Origin: Desulfuromonadales bacterium | Lineage (GTDB): Bacteria; Desulfobacterota; Desulfuromonadia; Desulfuromonadales; BM103 | Direction of reading: 5' to 3' | NCBI GenBank assembly: GCA_014860225.1 | Contig: JACZKE010000020.1 | Span: forward strand, 1 to 35,141 | DNA: 35,141 nucleotides | Shown here: positions 24,975-33,939 of the stretch, piece after piece | Layout: each line of letters opens with the position of its first letter | Position numbering within the stretch: the stretch's first letter is position 1 | Position numbers and translations under genes: made by a program | The notes under the pieces: generated by a model | Databases searched by the model: none | Seen by the model: the letters and a program-made list of their open reading frames with translations, nothing else | What the model was told of the DNA's origin: nothing

Positions 24975-27374
24975 TCAGTCCTTTTTGGCATTCGTCTTTT
25001 TGGGCTTGCCGGCTGCGGGTTTCTTTGCCACCGTCTTTTTGGCCGGCGTCTTTTTGGCCGGCATTTTCCCGGTCGCCTCTGTCTTGCTCGGGGGCTTCTT
25101 CTCCGGCGGAATCAGCTCCATCTCCCAGTCGCAGCTTTCCTGCGGGCAGCGTTGTACCGTGCCGAAGCGCTTGGTGGTCTTGACCTCGGTCAGTGGCCAG
25201 GCGCACTTCGGGCAGGCTTCCTGCTTCGGCGGGTTCCAGAGGGCATACTTGCATTTCGGATAGCGATTGCAGGAGTAGAAGATCTTGCCATACCGGCTCT
25301 TCTTCTCCATCATCTCACCTTCCTTGCATAGCGGACAGCTGATGTCGAGGGATACAGGCTTTTCCAGAGGCTGAATGTTCTTGCATGCAGGATAGGCGCT
25401 GCAAGCCAGGAACTTGCCGTAGCGGCCCGTCTTGATCAGCATGCCGGCACCGCACTTGTCGCACTTTTCGTCTGACATGACCGGCTCTTCCGCGGGCTGA
25501 CCATCGGCCACCAGCGGTTCGGTGTGCCGGCAGTCGGGGAACCCGGAACAAGCCAGGAAGCGTCCGGAACGGCCCAGTTTGATAACCAGTGGTTTGCCGC
25601 ATTCCGGGCAGAGTTTGTCAGTCTTCTCTGTGGTCAGGTCGGCTTTGCTGACCTCCTGATCTTTCTGTTCGAGCAGGGCAATGAAGGGGTCCCAGAATTG
25701 TTTGACCGACGGTGTCCAATCCTTTTCGCCGCGGGAGATGGCATCGAGGTCTTCTTCCAGGGCAGCGGTGAAGTCATAGTCGACATAGCGGCCGAAATGT
25801 TCGGTCAGCAGCTTGGTGACCACCCGGCCGACGTCTTCCGGGAAGAAAACGCGTTTCTCCAGGCGGACATACTTGCGGGTCACCATCGTGTTCATGATGT
25901 TGGCATAGGTGGAGGGGCGGCCGATACCGTATTCCTCAAGGGTCTTTACCAGGCTGGCCTCGGTGAAGCGGGGAGGCGGCTGGGTGAAGTGTTGTTCCGG
26001 GGTCAGCTGCTCGCGGTTTAAGCCCTCACCTTCGGCGAGTGGTGGCAGCAACCCCTCCTTCTCTTCGTCGTCGCCGTTGTCAGTGCCTTCGATATAGAGG
26101 GTCATAAAGCCGGGAAAACGGATGATCTGGCCAGAGGCACGGAAGCTGTAGCGTTCGCCGGCAGAGATGTCGACGCTGGTTGCGTCGAAGATTGCCGGGG
26201 TCATCTGCGAAGCGACGGTGCGCTTCCAGATCAGCTGGTAGAGGCGAAACTGGTCGGCAGTGAGGTGACTCTTGATCTTCTCCGGTGTATGGGCGATCGA
26301 GGTGGGGCGGATCGCCTCATGAGCCTCCTGGGCGTTCTTGCTCTTGTTCTTGAACACGCGCGGAGCGGCAAGGGCGTAGCTCTCGCCGTAGAGTTGACAG
26401 ATGACCGTGCGCGCTTCACTGGTCGCCTGCTCCGACAGGGCGACCGAGTCAGTTCGCATGTAGGTGATCAGGCCGTGGCTGCCTTCGCCGATATCGATGC
26501 CTTCGTAAAGTTTCTGGGCGGTGGACATGGTTTTGCGCGCTGAGAAACCGAGCTTGCGGTTGGCTTCCTGCTGCAGGGTGCTGGTAGTGAAGGGCGCCGC
26601 CGGGTTGCGTTTACGTTCCTTCTTCTCGAGCTTGGCGACCCGGAACTCGACTTGTTGCAGGTCGGCCATGATGGCCTCGGCCCGGGTCTGGTCGCCGATG
26701 GCAAACTTGTCGAGTTTCTCGCCGTCAAGGCTGTGGAGCCTGGCAGGGAAGCCGGCTCCGGCGGTGTTCGCCAGCAGGGCTTCGATAGTCCAGTACTCAC
26801 GGGGCTCAAAGGCCTCGATTTCGGTTTCTCGTTCACAGACCAGACGCAAGGCAACGGATTGGACGCGACCGGCAGAGAGGCCATAACGGATCTTCTTCCA
26901 GAGGAAGGGCGAGAGGTTGAAGCCAACCAGGTAATCGAGGACTGAGCGGGCCTGCTGGGCATCGACCAGGCCGCGGTCGATGTGGCGCGGGTTGGTCATT
27001 GCAGCCAGGATGGCCGGCTTGGTGATCTCGTGAAAGGTGACGCGTTTGACCTGTGGTTTGTCGCCGTTTTCATCGATGCCAAGTGCCTCGAGCAGATGCC
27101 AGGCGATCGCTTCCCCTTCGCGGTCGAGGTCTGTAGCAAGGATCAGTTCGTCGCTTTTGGCCACTGCCTTTTTGAGAAGGTCGATGTGCTTTTTGCTTTC
27201 GGCCAGTATCTGGTAGTTGGGCTCAAAATTGTTCTCGATATCGACTGAACCCTGCTTGCTGGGTAAAGCGCGCACGTGACCGTATGAGGCCAGAACTTTG
27301 TAGCCCTTGCCGAGAAACTTCTCTATGGTTTTTGCTTTCGCCGGAGATTCGACGATAACCAGGGAATTAGCCAT
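24975..27374 (-). CDS. topA: DNA topoisomerase I (type IA)
   Basis: Relaxes negative supercoils by single-strand passage. 799 residues. The Toprim domain begins LVIVESPAKAKT (Glu9) and has TDLDREGEAI (Asp82, Asp84). The catalytic tyrosine is Tyr305 in GLITYMRTDS. KIRYGLSAGRVQSVALRL is present. Four C-terminal zinc fingers follow, starting CPECGKP, CDKCGAG, CPLCKEG and CPKCAWP. The end is a lysine/alanine/proline-rich tail (MPAKKTPAKKTVAKKPA and similar) that probably binds DNA. The upstream smg gene is separated by a terminator, so topA may have its own promoter. Confidence 0.97.
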   Translation of the reverse strand: MANSLVIVESPAKAKTIEKFLGKGYKVLASYGHVRALPSKQGSVDIENNFEPNYQILAESKKHIDLLKKAVAKSDELILATDLDREGEAIAWHLLEALGIDENGDKPQVKRVTFHEITKPAILAAMTNPRHIDRGLVDAQQARSVLDYLVGFNLSPFLWKKIRYGLSAGRVQSVALRLVCERETEIEAFEPREYWTIEALLANTAGAGFPARLHSLDGEKLDKFAIGDQTRAEAIMADLQQVEFRVAKLEKKERKRNPAAPFTTSTLQQEANRKLGFSARKTMSTAQKLYEGIDIGEGSHGLITYMRTDSVALSEQATSEARTVICQLYGESYALAAPRVFKNKSKNAQEAHEAIRPTSIAHTPEKIKSHLTADQFRLYQLIWKRTVASQMTPAIFDATSVDISAGERYSFRASGQIIRFPGFMTLYIEGTDNGDDEEKEGLLPPLAEGEGLNREQLTPEQHFTQPPPRFTEASLVKTLEEYGIGRPSTYANIMNTMVTRKYVRLEKRVFFPEDVGRVVTKLLTEHFGRYVDYDFTAALEEDLDAISRGEKDWTPSVKQFWDPFIALLEQKDQEVSKADLTTEKTDKLCPECGKPLVIKLGRSGRFLACSGFPDCRHTEPLVADGQPAEEPVMSDEKCDKCGAGMLIKTGRYGKFLACSAYPACKNIQPLEKPVSLDISCPLCKEGEMMEKKSRYGKIFYSCNRYPKCKYALWNPPKQEACPKCAWPLTEVKTTKRFGTVQRCPQESCDWEMELIPPEKKPPSKTEATGKMPAKKTPAKKTVAKKPAAGKPKKTNAKKD

Positions 27375-27407
27375 AATAATATGTTCAAGTCTTTTGTTTG
27401 AGAAATG

Positions 27408-27434
27408 AAAAAGGCCGCAGGATGTCCTGCAGCC
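27408..27434 (-). terminator. intrinsic terminator between smg and topA
   Basis: On the minus strand the stem GGCTGCAGGA pairs with TCCTGCGGCC (one G-U pair) and is followed directly by TTTTTC. It lies just past the smg stop, ahead of topA. Stem strength and T-run are good. Confidence 0.85.
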
Positions 27435-27443
27435 TGTGGCGCG

Positions 27444-27917
27444 TCAGTTTAACAACCGTTGCCAATCGTCTTCGAGAAGACAGTCGAACTCGCGACGCCA
27501 CTCATTTTGTGAGTTGGCGAACATGGTAAGAACCGTAATGGTTTTGATTTCCTTCAGAGAAATCTCGTCCTCTGCCATCTGCAGAGCTTTTTCAATGACC
27601 TCTTCCTGGATGACGTCGTTCAGAATACCCATGCTCCGCAGCCGGGTCAAGAAGCCGCGGGCTTCCGAAGAAAGCGTCCGGTTCTCTTCCGTGGAAAAGA
27701 CTCTGTGACTCAGAGTCGGGGCGTTCAAGGTCGTTTCGCTACCGGACGGCGCACAGAGCTCCTGACTCTCCATCCAGACGAAAGCTGCATCGATCTCTTC
27801 GGCTTCGAAGCCGACTGACAGCAACTCTTCGACAAGATCGCTTTCCGTCATCATGTCACGGTCATCAAGAAAGTATTGGGCGATAAAACTGACAATCGCC
27901 AGAACCCGTTCTCTCAA
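27444..27917 (-). CDS. smg: Smg (DUF494) family protein
   Basis: 157 residues. The N-terminal helical region (VLAIVSFIAQYFLDD, ESDLVEELLSVGFEAEEIDAAFVWM) and the C-terminal part (SSEARGFLTRLRSMGILND, EVIEKALQMAEDEISLKEIKTITVL) match the Smg/DUF494 pattern. The molecular role is not established; the gene is habitually next to dprA and topA, as here. It starts 27 bp after the dprA stop and is followed by a terminator, so dprA-smg is probably one transcript. Confidence 0.9.
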   Translation of the reverse strand: MRERVLAIVSFIAQYFLDDRDMMTESDLVEELLSVGFEAEEIDAAFVWMESQELCAPSGSETTLNAPTLSHRVFSTEENRTLSSEARGFLTRLRSMGILNDVIQEEVIEKALQMAEDEISLKEIKTITVLTMFANSQNEWRREFDCLLEDDWQRLLN

Positions 27918-27943
27918 GTAGTCTCCGTTGTATCTTCAATAGA

Positions 27944-29038
27944 TTAATGTTGCCTGCGCCCGCGAATATAGCGTCCGCCCGGCAGCTTGACTGCATACCC
28001 CTGCAGCTCCAGCTGCAGTAAAATAGCTGAAAGCTCCATAGGTGTCAACCCACATTCCCCGGTAAGTTCGTCGCTGTGTCGAGGGGTTAGGTCGAGCTTG
28101 GCGAGGACGGCTCCGGCCGGCTCGGGAAGCTGGGGGATAACCGGTTCTGTAAAAGATCGCGGGTTGATGCTGCTTTTGCCGATGCCGAGAATCTCAAGAA
28201 TCTCTTTTGCTTCTGTGACCGGATAAGCCCCTTGTTTAATCAGGAGATTCGGCCCATAACTGGTTTTACGGTCAACACCACCCGGTACCGCCATCACCTC
28301 CCTCCCTTGTTCGAGGGCAAACTCGGCTGTAATCAATGAGCCGCTGTCGCGAGAGGCTTCCATCACCAGGGTTGCTTTGCACAAGCCGCTGATGATGCGA
28401 TTGCGGCCCGGGAAATGCCCCGGCAGCGGCTCACTGCCGGGTGGGTATTCGGAGATAAGGGCGCCTTGCTCGATAATCTGGCGATATAGCCTGGCATTTT
28501 CCGGCGGATAAATCCTGTCAATGCCGCAACCGAGCACAGCCAGGGTTCTGCCGCCGCAGTTGAGAGCACCTTGATGTGCGGCGGCATCGATGCCCCGAGC
28601 CAGTCCGCTGACAATAACGACGCCGGCCGCAGCCAGTTCTTCGGCCAACTGTTCGGTGAACCCCCTGCCGAAATCAGTAGGATTGCGGGTGCCGACGATG
28701 GCGAGGGACGTTCCTTCGGGAAAGCTGCCGCAGCAGTAAAGCAGGACGGGCGGATCCGGAATCTCGCGCAGGGACCGGGGGTAGTCATGATCCCAGATGG
28801 TGCACAGGCGACCACCCATTTCGTCCAGCAGCTGACTCGCTTTTTGGACTCCTGGGTGTGTGGCCTCCGGAATCATGCCGGCCAGATTTTGACGCAATCC
28901 CGGCAGCTTCGGCCAACCACTGCGGGCAACATCCAGGGCTTTCTCCGGGGTTTTGAAATGTTCGATCAGGTGCATCAGGCCGACACGACCAAGGCCCGGT
29001 GTGAACTGCAGGCGCAGCCAGGGCAGCAGGTGATCCAT
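27944..29038 (-). CDS. dprA: DNA processing protein DprA
   Basis: Loads RecA on incoming single-stranded DNA during transformation. 364 residues: a SAM-like N-terminal region (about 1-75), the Rossmann-fold DNA-binding core (about 80-290) and a winged-helix C-terminus (about 305-360). Core signatures are YPRSLREIPDPPVLLYCCG, LAIVGTRNPTDFG, VIVSGLARGIDAAAHQGAL, LPGHFPGRNRIISGL, VMEASRDSGSLITAEFALEQGREVMAVPG and GPNLLIKQGA. All are intact. It lies in a minus-strand group between a LysM gene and smg. Confidence 0.96.
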   Translation of the reverse strand: MDHLLPWLRLQFTPGLGRVGLMHLIEHFKTPEKALDVARSGWPKLPGLRQNLAGMIPEATHPGVQKASQLLDEMGGRLCTIWDHDYPRSLREIPDPPVLLYCCGSFPEGTSLAIVGTRNPTDFGRGFTEQLAEELAAAGVVIVSGLARGIDAAAHQGALNCGGRTLAVLGCGIDRIYPPENARLYRQIIEQGALISEYPPGSEPLPGHFPGRNRIISGLCKATLVMEASRDSGSLITAEFALEQGREVMAVPGGVDRKTSYGPNLLIKQGAYPVTEAKEILEILGIGKSSINPRSFTEPVIPQLPEPAGAVLAKLDLTPRHSDELTGECGLTPMELSAILLQLELQGYAVKLPGGRYIRGRRQH

Positions 29039-29072
29039 TGGCTCCCTCCATGTGCTATGACATCAATACAAT

Positions 29073-29106
29073 AAAAACATGGATGGGCCGGCAATCCAGC
29101 CCATCC
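29073..29106 (-). terminator. intrinsic terminator between the LysM gene and dprA
   Basis: On the minus strand GGATGGGC pairs with GCCCATCC (8 bp, 10-nt loop) and is followed by ATGTTTTTATTG. It lies downstream of the LysM gene and upstream of dprA. Confidence 0.75.
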
Positions 29107-29150
29107 TGAAGCAGTGCACTTGCGAAACGGCAACGATTCGCGGATAAGGC

Positions 29151-30170
29151 CTATCTGGTCCTGGTCCTGACCCGATCGCCACGATAGAGCGGCAGGTTGG
29201 TGGTGCGGGTAATCAGGGCTTCGGCAAAGCCCTGACGAACCTCGAGGACAATGGCTTCGCCCAGATCGATGTCGGGCAGAATCAGCTTCTTGCTCTTGTC
29301 GGCTTCTGTGGTGGCTTCACGCTGGCGGAAGAGCTCCAGTTCATGGCCGACCTGCAGTCCACTTTCCTCTCCGATGTCGATAAGGATCGCGTCCCATTGG
29401 CCCATGGCCAGTTTGCCGACGTCTTCGGTGATGAGATAGCCTTCGATGACCTGGTCAGCCAGTATGCGGGGAATACGGTCTGGGATCGGGCGGTAAGGTT
29501 GAAGCCGGGAGCCACGCATGATTTCACGCAAAGCGTTCGTGATGGTTGCCACGGCTACATGGGGTGTCACTTCCGTAATTTCCACGGTGCCAAGCTGAAT
29601 CGTCTGATAACCGATCGATGTGTCGGAGAGCTGGCGGCCGAATTTTTTTTCAACTGCCGGATGGAAAACCTTCTGCCCTACGCTGATCAATTCGTAGACA
29701 TCGCCGGGATTGACGGCCGCGAGATCTTTCATTTCGAGGAAGACCGTATCGCCGGTTGTGACCATGACACGGTTGTCCACGGTGTCAACCAAAGTCCCCA
29801 GCGATGCCACTTCGTCGCTGCTGATAAAACTTCGGGCGCCGCCGTAGGTGGGGATCAGGAAAATCTCATCCGGAGTCATGACTGCTGCACCAACATAACC
29901 AGCACCGGCACCGACCGGAATGATTTCGATGCGACCGTCGTAGATGCGCAACCGCTGTCCCGGATAGATCAGGTGGGGATTGCCGATGGCAGGATTGTGG
30001 GACCACAGGTTAGGCCAGTAGTAAGGGTCCTTTATGAAGCGCTGAGAGATGTCCCACAAGGTATCGCCCTGTTTAACTGTGTAAATGATCGGCTCTTCTT
30101 TTGCACAGGCAATGCCTGGCCAGATCATGAGCAATAAACAAACTGTCAGAATACTACGTTTGAGATTCAT
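29151..30170 (-). CDS. secreted LysM-domain protein
   Basis: 339 residues from the ATG at 30170, which has AGGGGGAGAG directly upstream; the open frame extends 46 codons further with no support. A signal peptide (SILTVCLLLMIWPGIACA) is followed by a LysM domain (about 29-77, IYTVKQGDTLWDISQRFI to NPHLIYPGQRLRIY), which binds peptidoglycan. The remaining 260 residues are beta-rich and of unknown role, containing GDTVFLEMKDLAAVNPGDVYELI and DIGEESGLQVGHELELFRQ. It lies 22 bp downstream of the ybgF-like gene, so both are probably one envelope-related operon. Confidence 0.88.
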   Translation of the reverse strand: MNLKRSILTVCLLLMIWPGIACAKEEPIIYTVKQGDTLWDISQRFIKDPYYWPNLWSHNPAIGNPHLIYPGQRLRIYDGRIEIIPVGAGAGYVGAAVMTPDEIFLIPTYGGARSFISSDEVASLGTLVDTVDNRVMVTTGDTVFLEMKDLAAVNPGDVYELISVGQKVFHPAVEKKFGRQLSDTSIGYQTIQLGTVEITEVTPHVAVATITNALREIMRGSRLQPYRPIPDRIPRILADQVIEGYLITEDVGKLAMGQWDAILIDIGEESGLQVGHELELFRQREATTEADKSKKLILPDIDLGEAIVLEVRQGFAEALITRTTNLPLYRGDRVRTRTR

Positions 30171-30192
30171 CTCTCCCCCTTGGTGGAATCGA

Positions 30193-30876
30193 TCAGGGTA
30201 TCGCCAGTTCCTGGGCCTTTTGAGCTGCTGTGCTTTTCGGATAGCGTTGCTTGAGGGTGTCAATCGCCAGGCGGGCTTCATCTGTGTCCCCCAGCTGCAA
30301 GCGGGCACTGGCTATTTTAAACAGTGCGTCCGGGGTTTTGGGAGCGTTGGGGTAGTCTTTGAGAACACGCTCAAATTCCTGAATCGCCAAAGAATACTGC
30401 TGTTGATTGAAGTAACAGTCGCCCAGCCAGAATTGTGCATTGCCGGCGTAGCTGTTGTTGGGAAAACGCTGCAGGAAGGCTTCAAAGCCTTGAATGGCCC
30501 TCTGATAACGACCCGAGGCGTAATCGCCAAAGGCCTGCAGGTAAACTTCTGTAGCCGAGCCCTCTCCCGGTGCCGGAATAGATGCCACTCCTTGTGTCTG
30601 CGGTGTTTGGTCTGGCAGAGACCCTGTCTGCATCGATTGCGGTGTCTGACGGAGCTGGTCAATCTCTTCAGCATGGCGCTGCAGGCTGGCTTCCAATTCC
30701 GAGACCTGACGGAATAGCATCTGAACGCTCTGCTCCTGCCTGTCGATCGATGCGCGCAGGTGGCGCATTTCTAGCGTCAGATTATTGGAGGGGGCTACTG
30801 TGGGCGGCGGTACACACGCGGTCAGTAACCCGACAGCTGATGCTACAGTCAGAATTCTGCAAATAAGAGTTGTCAT
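30193..30876 (-). CDS. ybgF: YbgF/CpoB-like tol-pal system TPR protein
   Basis: 227 residues. The N-terminus has a lipobox-like end (SAVGLLTAC, Cys21), so it may be lipid-anchored rather than soluble periplasmic. A coiled coil lies at about 33-78 (LTLEMRHLRASIDRQEQSV and so on), then a proline/glutamine-rich linker, then three TPR repeats (about 108-225, beginning AFGDYASGRYQRAIQGFEAFL, with FWLGDCYFNQQQYSLAIQEF). CpoB/YbgF links Tol-Pal to peptidoglycan synthesis during division. No tol or pal gene is visible within this window. Confidence 0.88.
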   Translation of the reverse strand: MTTLICRILTVASAVGLLTACVPPPTVAPSNNLTLEMRHLRASIDRQEQSVQMLFRQVSELEASLQRHAEEIDQLRQTPQSMQTGSLPDQTPQTQGVASIPAPGEGSATEVYLQAFGDYASGRYQRAIQGFEAFLQRFPNNSYAGNAQFWLGDCYFNQQQYSLAIQEFERVLKDYPNAPKTPDALFKIASARLQLGDTDEARLAIDTLKQRYPKSTAAQKAQELAIP

Positions 30877-30922
30877 ATTGTGTATTTGTCGTTGTTGGAT
30901 TTTTAAATTTCCTAGAAATTAT

Positions 30923-30938
30923 AGGCTTTTCTAAGCCT
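30923..30938. promoter_or_regulatory. perfect 6-bp dyad in the divergent ybgF/U32 promoter region
   Basis: AGGCTT-TTCT-AAGCCT is a perfect inverted repeat 47 bp upstream of ybgF, in the AT-rich 162-bp space between two divergent genes. A weak plus-strand promoter candidate follows (TTGCAT 30976-30981, TGATAG 30998-31003, 16-bp spacer). It could be an operator or a leader hairpin. Confidence 0.3.
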
Positions 30939-31038
30939 TGTCAAGTATCATGGCAGACGGCCTGTTAATCTTGCTTTGCATGAAATATGCCTTGTTGTGA
31001 TAGAGTGGCAACACTTTTTACCTACTGGAGGTTCCTTG

Positions 31039-32244
31039 ATGGTTCCTGAACTCCTGGCTCCGGCCGGAAACCTTGAAAAGCTCGAAACCGCACTGCGTTA
31101 TGGTGCCGACGCTGTCTACTGTGGCGTCGAACAGTTCAGCTTACGTGCGCTGGCCGGAAACTTGACTCTGCAGGACCTGTCCAGGGCCTGTGATGTGGCG
31201 CATTCTCTGGACAAGCGCCTCTACTTGACATTGAACGCCTTCCTGCGTCCCGGAGAGGAGGCGGCGGCCAGGCAACTGCTGGAGTCATTGCTGCCGATCC
31301 CTGTGGATGCCTATATTCTCGCAGATCCAGGCATGCTTCATCTGGTACGTCAGATTGATCCGGCAAGAGAGTTGCATCTTTCTACCCAGGCCAACACCAC
31401 CAGCAGTCTTGCAGCGCATTTTTGGCAGGCTCAGGGCGTCAAACGACTGAACCTGGCCAGGGAACTGAGCCTGCAGGAGATTGCCGCTATCCGTATGTCT
31501 GTAGATCTGGAACTGGAAGTATTTGTCCATGGCGCAATGTGCATGGCCTACTCCGGGCGCTGCCTGTTGTCAGCGGGTCTTTCCGGCCGCAGCGCCAACC
31601 GCGGGAGCTGCAGCCACCCCTGTCGCTGGAAGTATGCACTGCAGGAGGAGTCCCGACCCGGTGAATACCTGCCGATCGAAGAAGATGAACGGGGCACTTA
31701 TATCTTCAACAGCCGCGACCTGTGCCTGATCAACCATCTGCCGGACTTGATCAACGCCGGAGTCGACAGCCTGAAGATCGAGGGGCGCATGAAGAGTATT
31801 TATTACGTTGCCGCAGTAACCAGGATTTACCGGGCGGCGCTTGATGCCTGGCGAGATGATCCGGATGACTACCGGGTCGATCGGCAATGGCAGAGAGAAC
31901 TTGAAGCAGTCAGTCATCGTCCTTACGGCACCGGGTTTCTCTTTGAGCAAGATCACGCCTTTGTCACAGCCGAAAACAGTGACTACCTCCGGGACTGCGA
32001 TTTTGTCGGCATTGTCCAGGGGGCAGCGACAGACGGATGTTGGCTGGTTGAAGGGCGCAATCGCTTTAAGAGCGGTGAATGCCTGGAGATTATCGGTCCA
32101 GACATGCGTCAGGAAGAATTCACCTTTGCCGAAGCTCTCACTGAAAAGGGAGAGCTTGTCTCAATGGTTCAGCCGAATGCGGTTGTGCGTATGACTCTGC
32201 CGGCATGGACGCAGGTCGGTGATCTGCTGCGCCGCTGGCGATGA
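31039..32244 (+). CDS. U32 peptidase-family protein (TrhP/RlhA-like RNA hydroxylation factor)
   Basis: 401 residues from the ATG at 31039, with GGAGG seven bases upstream. It begins with the family hallmark PELLAPAGNLEKLETALRYGADAVYCG. The U32 signature ELEVFVHGAMCMAYSGRCLLS leads to four conserved cysteines (C168, C175, C191, C195), expected to hold an iron-sulfur cluster. Despite the peptidase name, members such as TrhP and RlhA act in prephenate-dependent hydroxylation of tRNA or 23S rRNA, so an RNA-modification role is likely; which target cannot be told. The C-terminal part is a beta-rich U32 domain (VEGRNRFKSGECLEIIGPD). Confidence 0.9.
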   Translation: MVPELLAPAGNLEKLETALRYGADAVYCGVEQFSLRALAGNLTLQDLSRACDVAHSLDKRLYLTLNAFLRPGEEAAARQLLESLLPIPVDAYILADPGMLHLVRQIDPARELHLSTQANTTSSLAAHFWQAQGVKRLNLARELSLQEIAAIRMSVDLELEVFVHGAMCMAYSGRCLLSAGLSGRSANRGSCSHPCRWKYALQEESRPGEYLPIEEDERGTYIFNSRDLCLINHLPDLINAGVDSLKIEGRMKSIYYVAAVTRIYRAALDAWRDDPDDYRVDRQWQRELEAVSHRPYGTGFLFEQDHAFVTAENSDYLRDCDFVGIVQGAATDGCWLVEGRNRFKSGECLEIIGPDMRQEEFTFAEALTEKGELVSMVQPNAVVRMTLPAWTQVGDLLRRWR

Positions 32245-32256
32245 ATGCACAGGAAT

Positions 32257-32904
32257 TCAAGCCTGCCATACCTGCCTGGTGCGGACATCGCAACACGTGA
32301 GCTGGCGACCATAAACGCAACCGGTATCCAGGCCCAGCCTTGTTTCTGCAAGCAAAGGCTCCTCAAGCGGGGTATGGCCATAGACCACGGTCTTGCCCCA
32401 GTCATAGCTCGAATTGATAAATACCCGGCGGATCCAGAGCAGGTCGCTGCTGTCCTGCTCTGCCAGGGGAATGCCGGGGCGCAGGCCGGCATGGACGAAA
32501 ATGTAGTCTTCGGTTTCGTAATAATCGAGCAAAGCATCCAGAAAAGTGCGGTGAGTTGACGGGATTGGCCAGCGACCGCTTTTTTTGTAGCTTTTCAAGG
32601 TCTTTAGCCCGCCGTTAACGAGAAAAGCGGTCGGATCATGACCATCGAGATAATCGATGAACATCTGCTCATGGTTGCCGCGCAAAAAGCATGTTGATGG
32701 AAAGATCCTTTTGAATTCTATCAGGTAATCGATCACACCGGCACTGTCCGGACCGCGATCGACGTAGTCACCGAGGAAAATGACCCGGTCCGCAAGTTTC
32801 GGCGCGACCTGAGCCATCAACGACTTGAGTTGATCCAGACAACCGTGGATGTCGCCAACCGCAAGCAGGCGCCCCTGCGTTTTTGTCTCATGACTCTGCA
32901 TCAT
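32257..32904 (-). CDS. PPP-family serine/threonine phosphatase-like protein
   Basis: Metal-dependent phosphoesterase of about 215 residues. Motifs run in order: LLAVGDIHGCLDQL, VIFLGDYVDRGPDSAGVI, CFLRGNHEQMF, IFVHAGLRPG and VYGHTPLEEP. All metal-binding residues expected for the PPP fold (Asp/His, Asp, Asn/His, His, His) are visible. Start is uncertain: ATGs at 32913, 32904 and 32901 are all possible, and the open frame continues to 33039 over the upstream region of the divergent gene. The substrate could be a phosphoprotein or a small molecule such as a dinucleoside polyphosphate. Confidence 0.88.
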   Translation of the reverse strand: MMQSHETKTQGRLLAVGDIHGCLDQLKSLMAQVAPKLADRVIFLGDYVDRGPDSAGVIDYLIEFKRIFPSTCFLRGNHEQMFIDYLDGHDPTAFLVNGGLKTLKSYKKSGRWPIPSTHRTFLDALLDYYETEDYIFVHAGLRPGIPLAEQDSSDLLWIRRVFINSSYDWGKTVVYGHTPLEEPLLAETRLGLDTGCVYGRQLTCCDVRTRQVWQA

Positions 32905-33042
32905 AATTCTCATGTTAACAGTTTTTGTCCTTCTGTGAAGAGCTGGAAAGGCTTGTTTGCTCCTCATAATCGCGGCATAATCTTCGATCTGGAGTTTTCG
33001 CACGGACGTGAGATGGTTCGTTCGTTTTTTGTGAGACAAGCA

Positions 33043-33936
33043 ATGCGTATCAAACTGATAGCCAATCCGGTCAGTGGCGGCGATGCCCGTCCGCGTATTC
33101 AGGCAGCACTGACCGCTTTACAACAGCAGGGCGCTGACGTTGAACTTTATCTGACGGGTGCTCGCGGCGATGCCAGAAGGGCTGCCGAGCAGGCTTCTCT
33201 GGAGGACTACGAGCGCATTGTCGTTGCCGGTGGTGACGGCACGCTCAACGAAGTGGTCAACGGTGTTGCTTCGCCTGATCTGCCGATCGCGTTTCTTCCC
33301 TTTGGTACGGTGAATGTGTTTGCTCTCGAAGCAGCGATTCCGATGCAGCTGGAGGCTGCATGTGCTCTTGCTGTGCAGGGCACACCGCGCAAGATAACGC
33401 TTGGCAGGATTAATGACGAACTGTTTCTCCTGATGGTCAGTGCCGGTTGGGATGCCGGGGCGGTGGCGCGTGTGCGGCCCGCACTCAAGCGCTTGATTGG
33501 CCGTCTGGCCTATGGGGTCAGCGCCCTGGAAGTCTTGCTGATGCACCCTTCCGAGCCGCTGGAGCTGATTCTGCCGGACGGGAGTCGCCATACCGGCTTT
33601 GGCGTGGTTGTCAGTAACTGCCGTTATTATGGCGGCCGATATATCGTGTCGCCTCAAGCCTCGATGTGCCGTGATGATCTCGAAGTCTGTCTGCTCCGCC
33701 AGGGCAGCCGTCTGGCACTGTTGAAATTTGCCGTAAATCTTCTTCTGAAACGTCCTCTGCGGTCGCCGCTGGTTGAGTTTTTTACTCTGAGCAGTGCCGA
33801 GTTGCGCGGAGCGAAGGTTTCAGTGCAGACTGATGGAGATGCCTGGGGAGAGTTGCCGGTGCGCCTTGAGGCCGTTCCGCAGGCGGTCACCATGGTTTTA
33901 CCGGCCATATCTGAGTTGAAGCCAGGAGAAATTTAG
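33043..33936 (+). CDS. diacylglycerol kinase-like lipid kinase (YegS/DagK family)
   Basis: 297 residues from the ATG at 33043; an in-frame ATG at 33013 is possible. The catalytic domain holds RIKLIANPVSGGDARPRI, the nucleotide loop VVAGGDGTLNEVVNGV (GGDGT at 63-67), PIAFLPFGTVNVFALE and SAGWDAGAVARV. The C-terminal beta domain ends in VSVQTDGDAWGELPVRLEA, a conserved family segment. It should phosphorylate a lipid such as diacylglycerol; the exact substrate cannot be inferred. It shares a divergent start region of about 140 bp with the phosphatase gene and is 3 bp from the following NUDIX gene. Confidence 0.93.
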   Translation: MRIKLIANPVSGGDARPRIQAALTALQQQGADVELYLTGARGDARRAAEQASLEDYERIVVAGGDGTLNEVVNGVASPDLPIAFLPFGTVNVFALEAAIPMQLEAACALAVQGTPRKITLGRINDELFLLMVSAGWDAGAVARVRPALKRLIGRLAYGVSALEVLLMHPSEPLELILPDGSRHTGFGVVVSNCRYYGGRYIVSPQASMCRDDLEVCLLRQGSRLALLKFAVNLLLKRPLRSPLVEFFTLSSAELRGAKVSVQTDGDAWGELPVRLEAVPQAVTMVLPAISELKPGEI

Positions 33937-33939
33937 CCT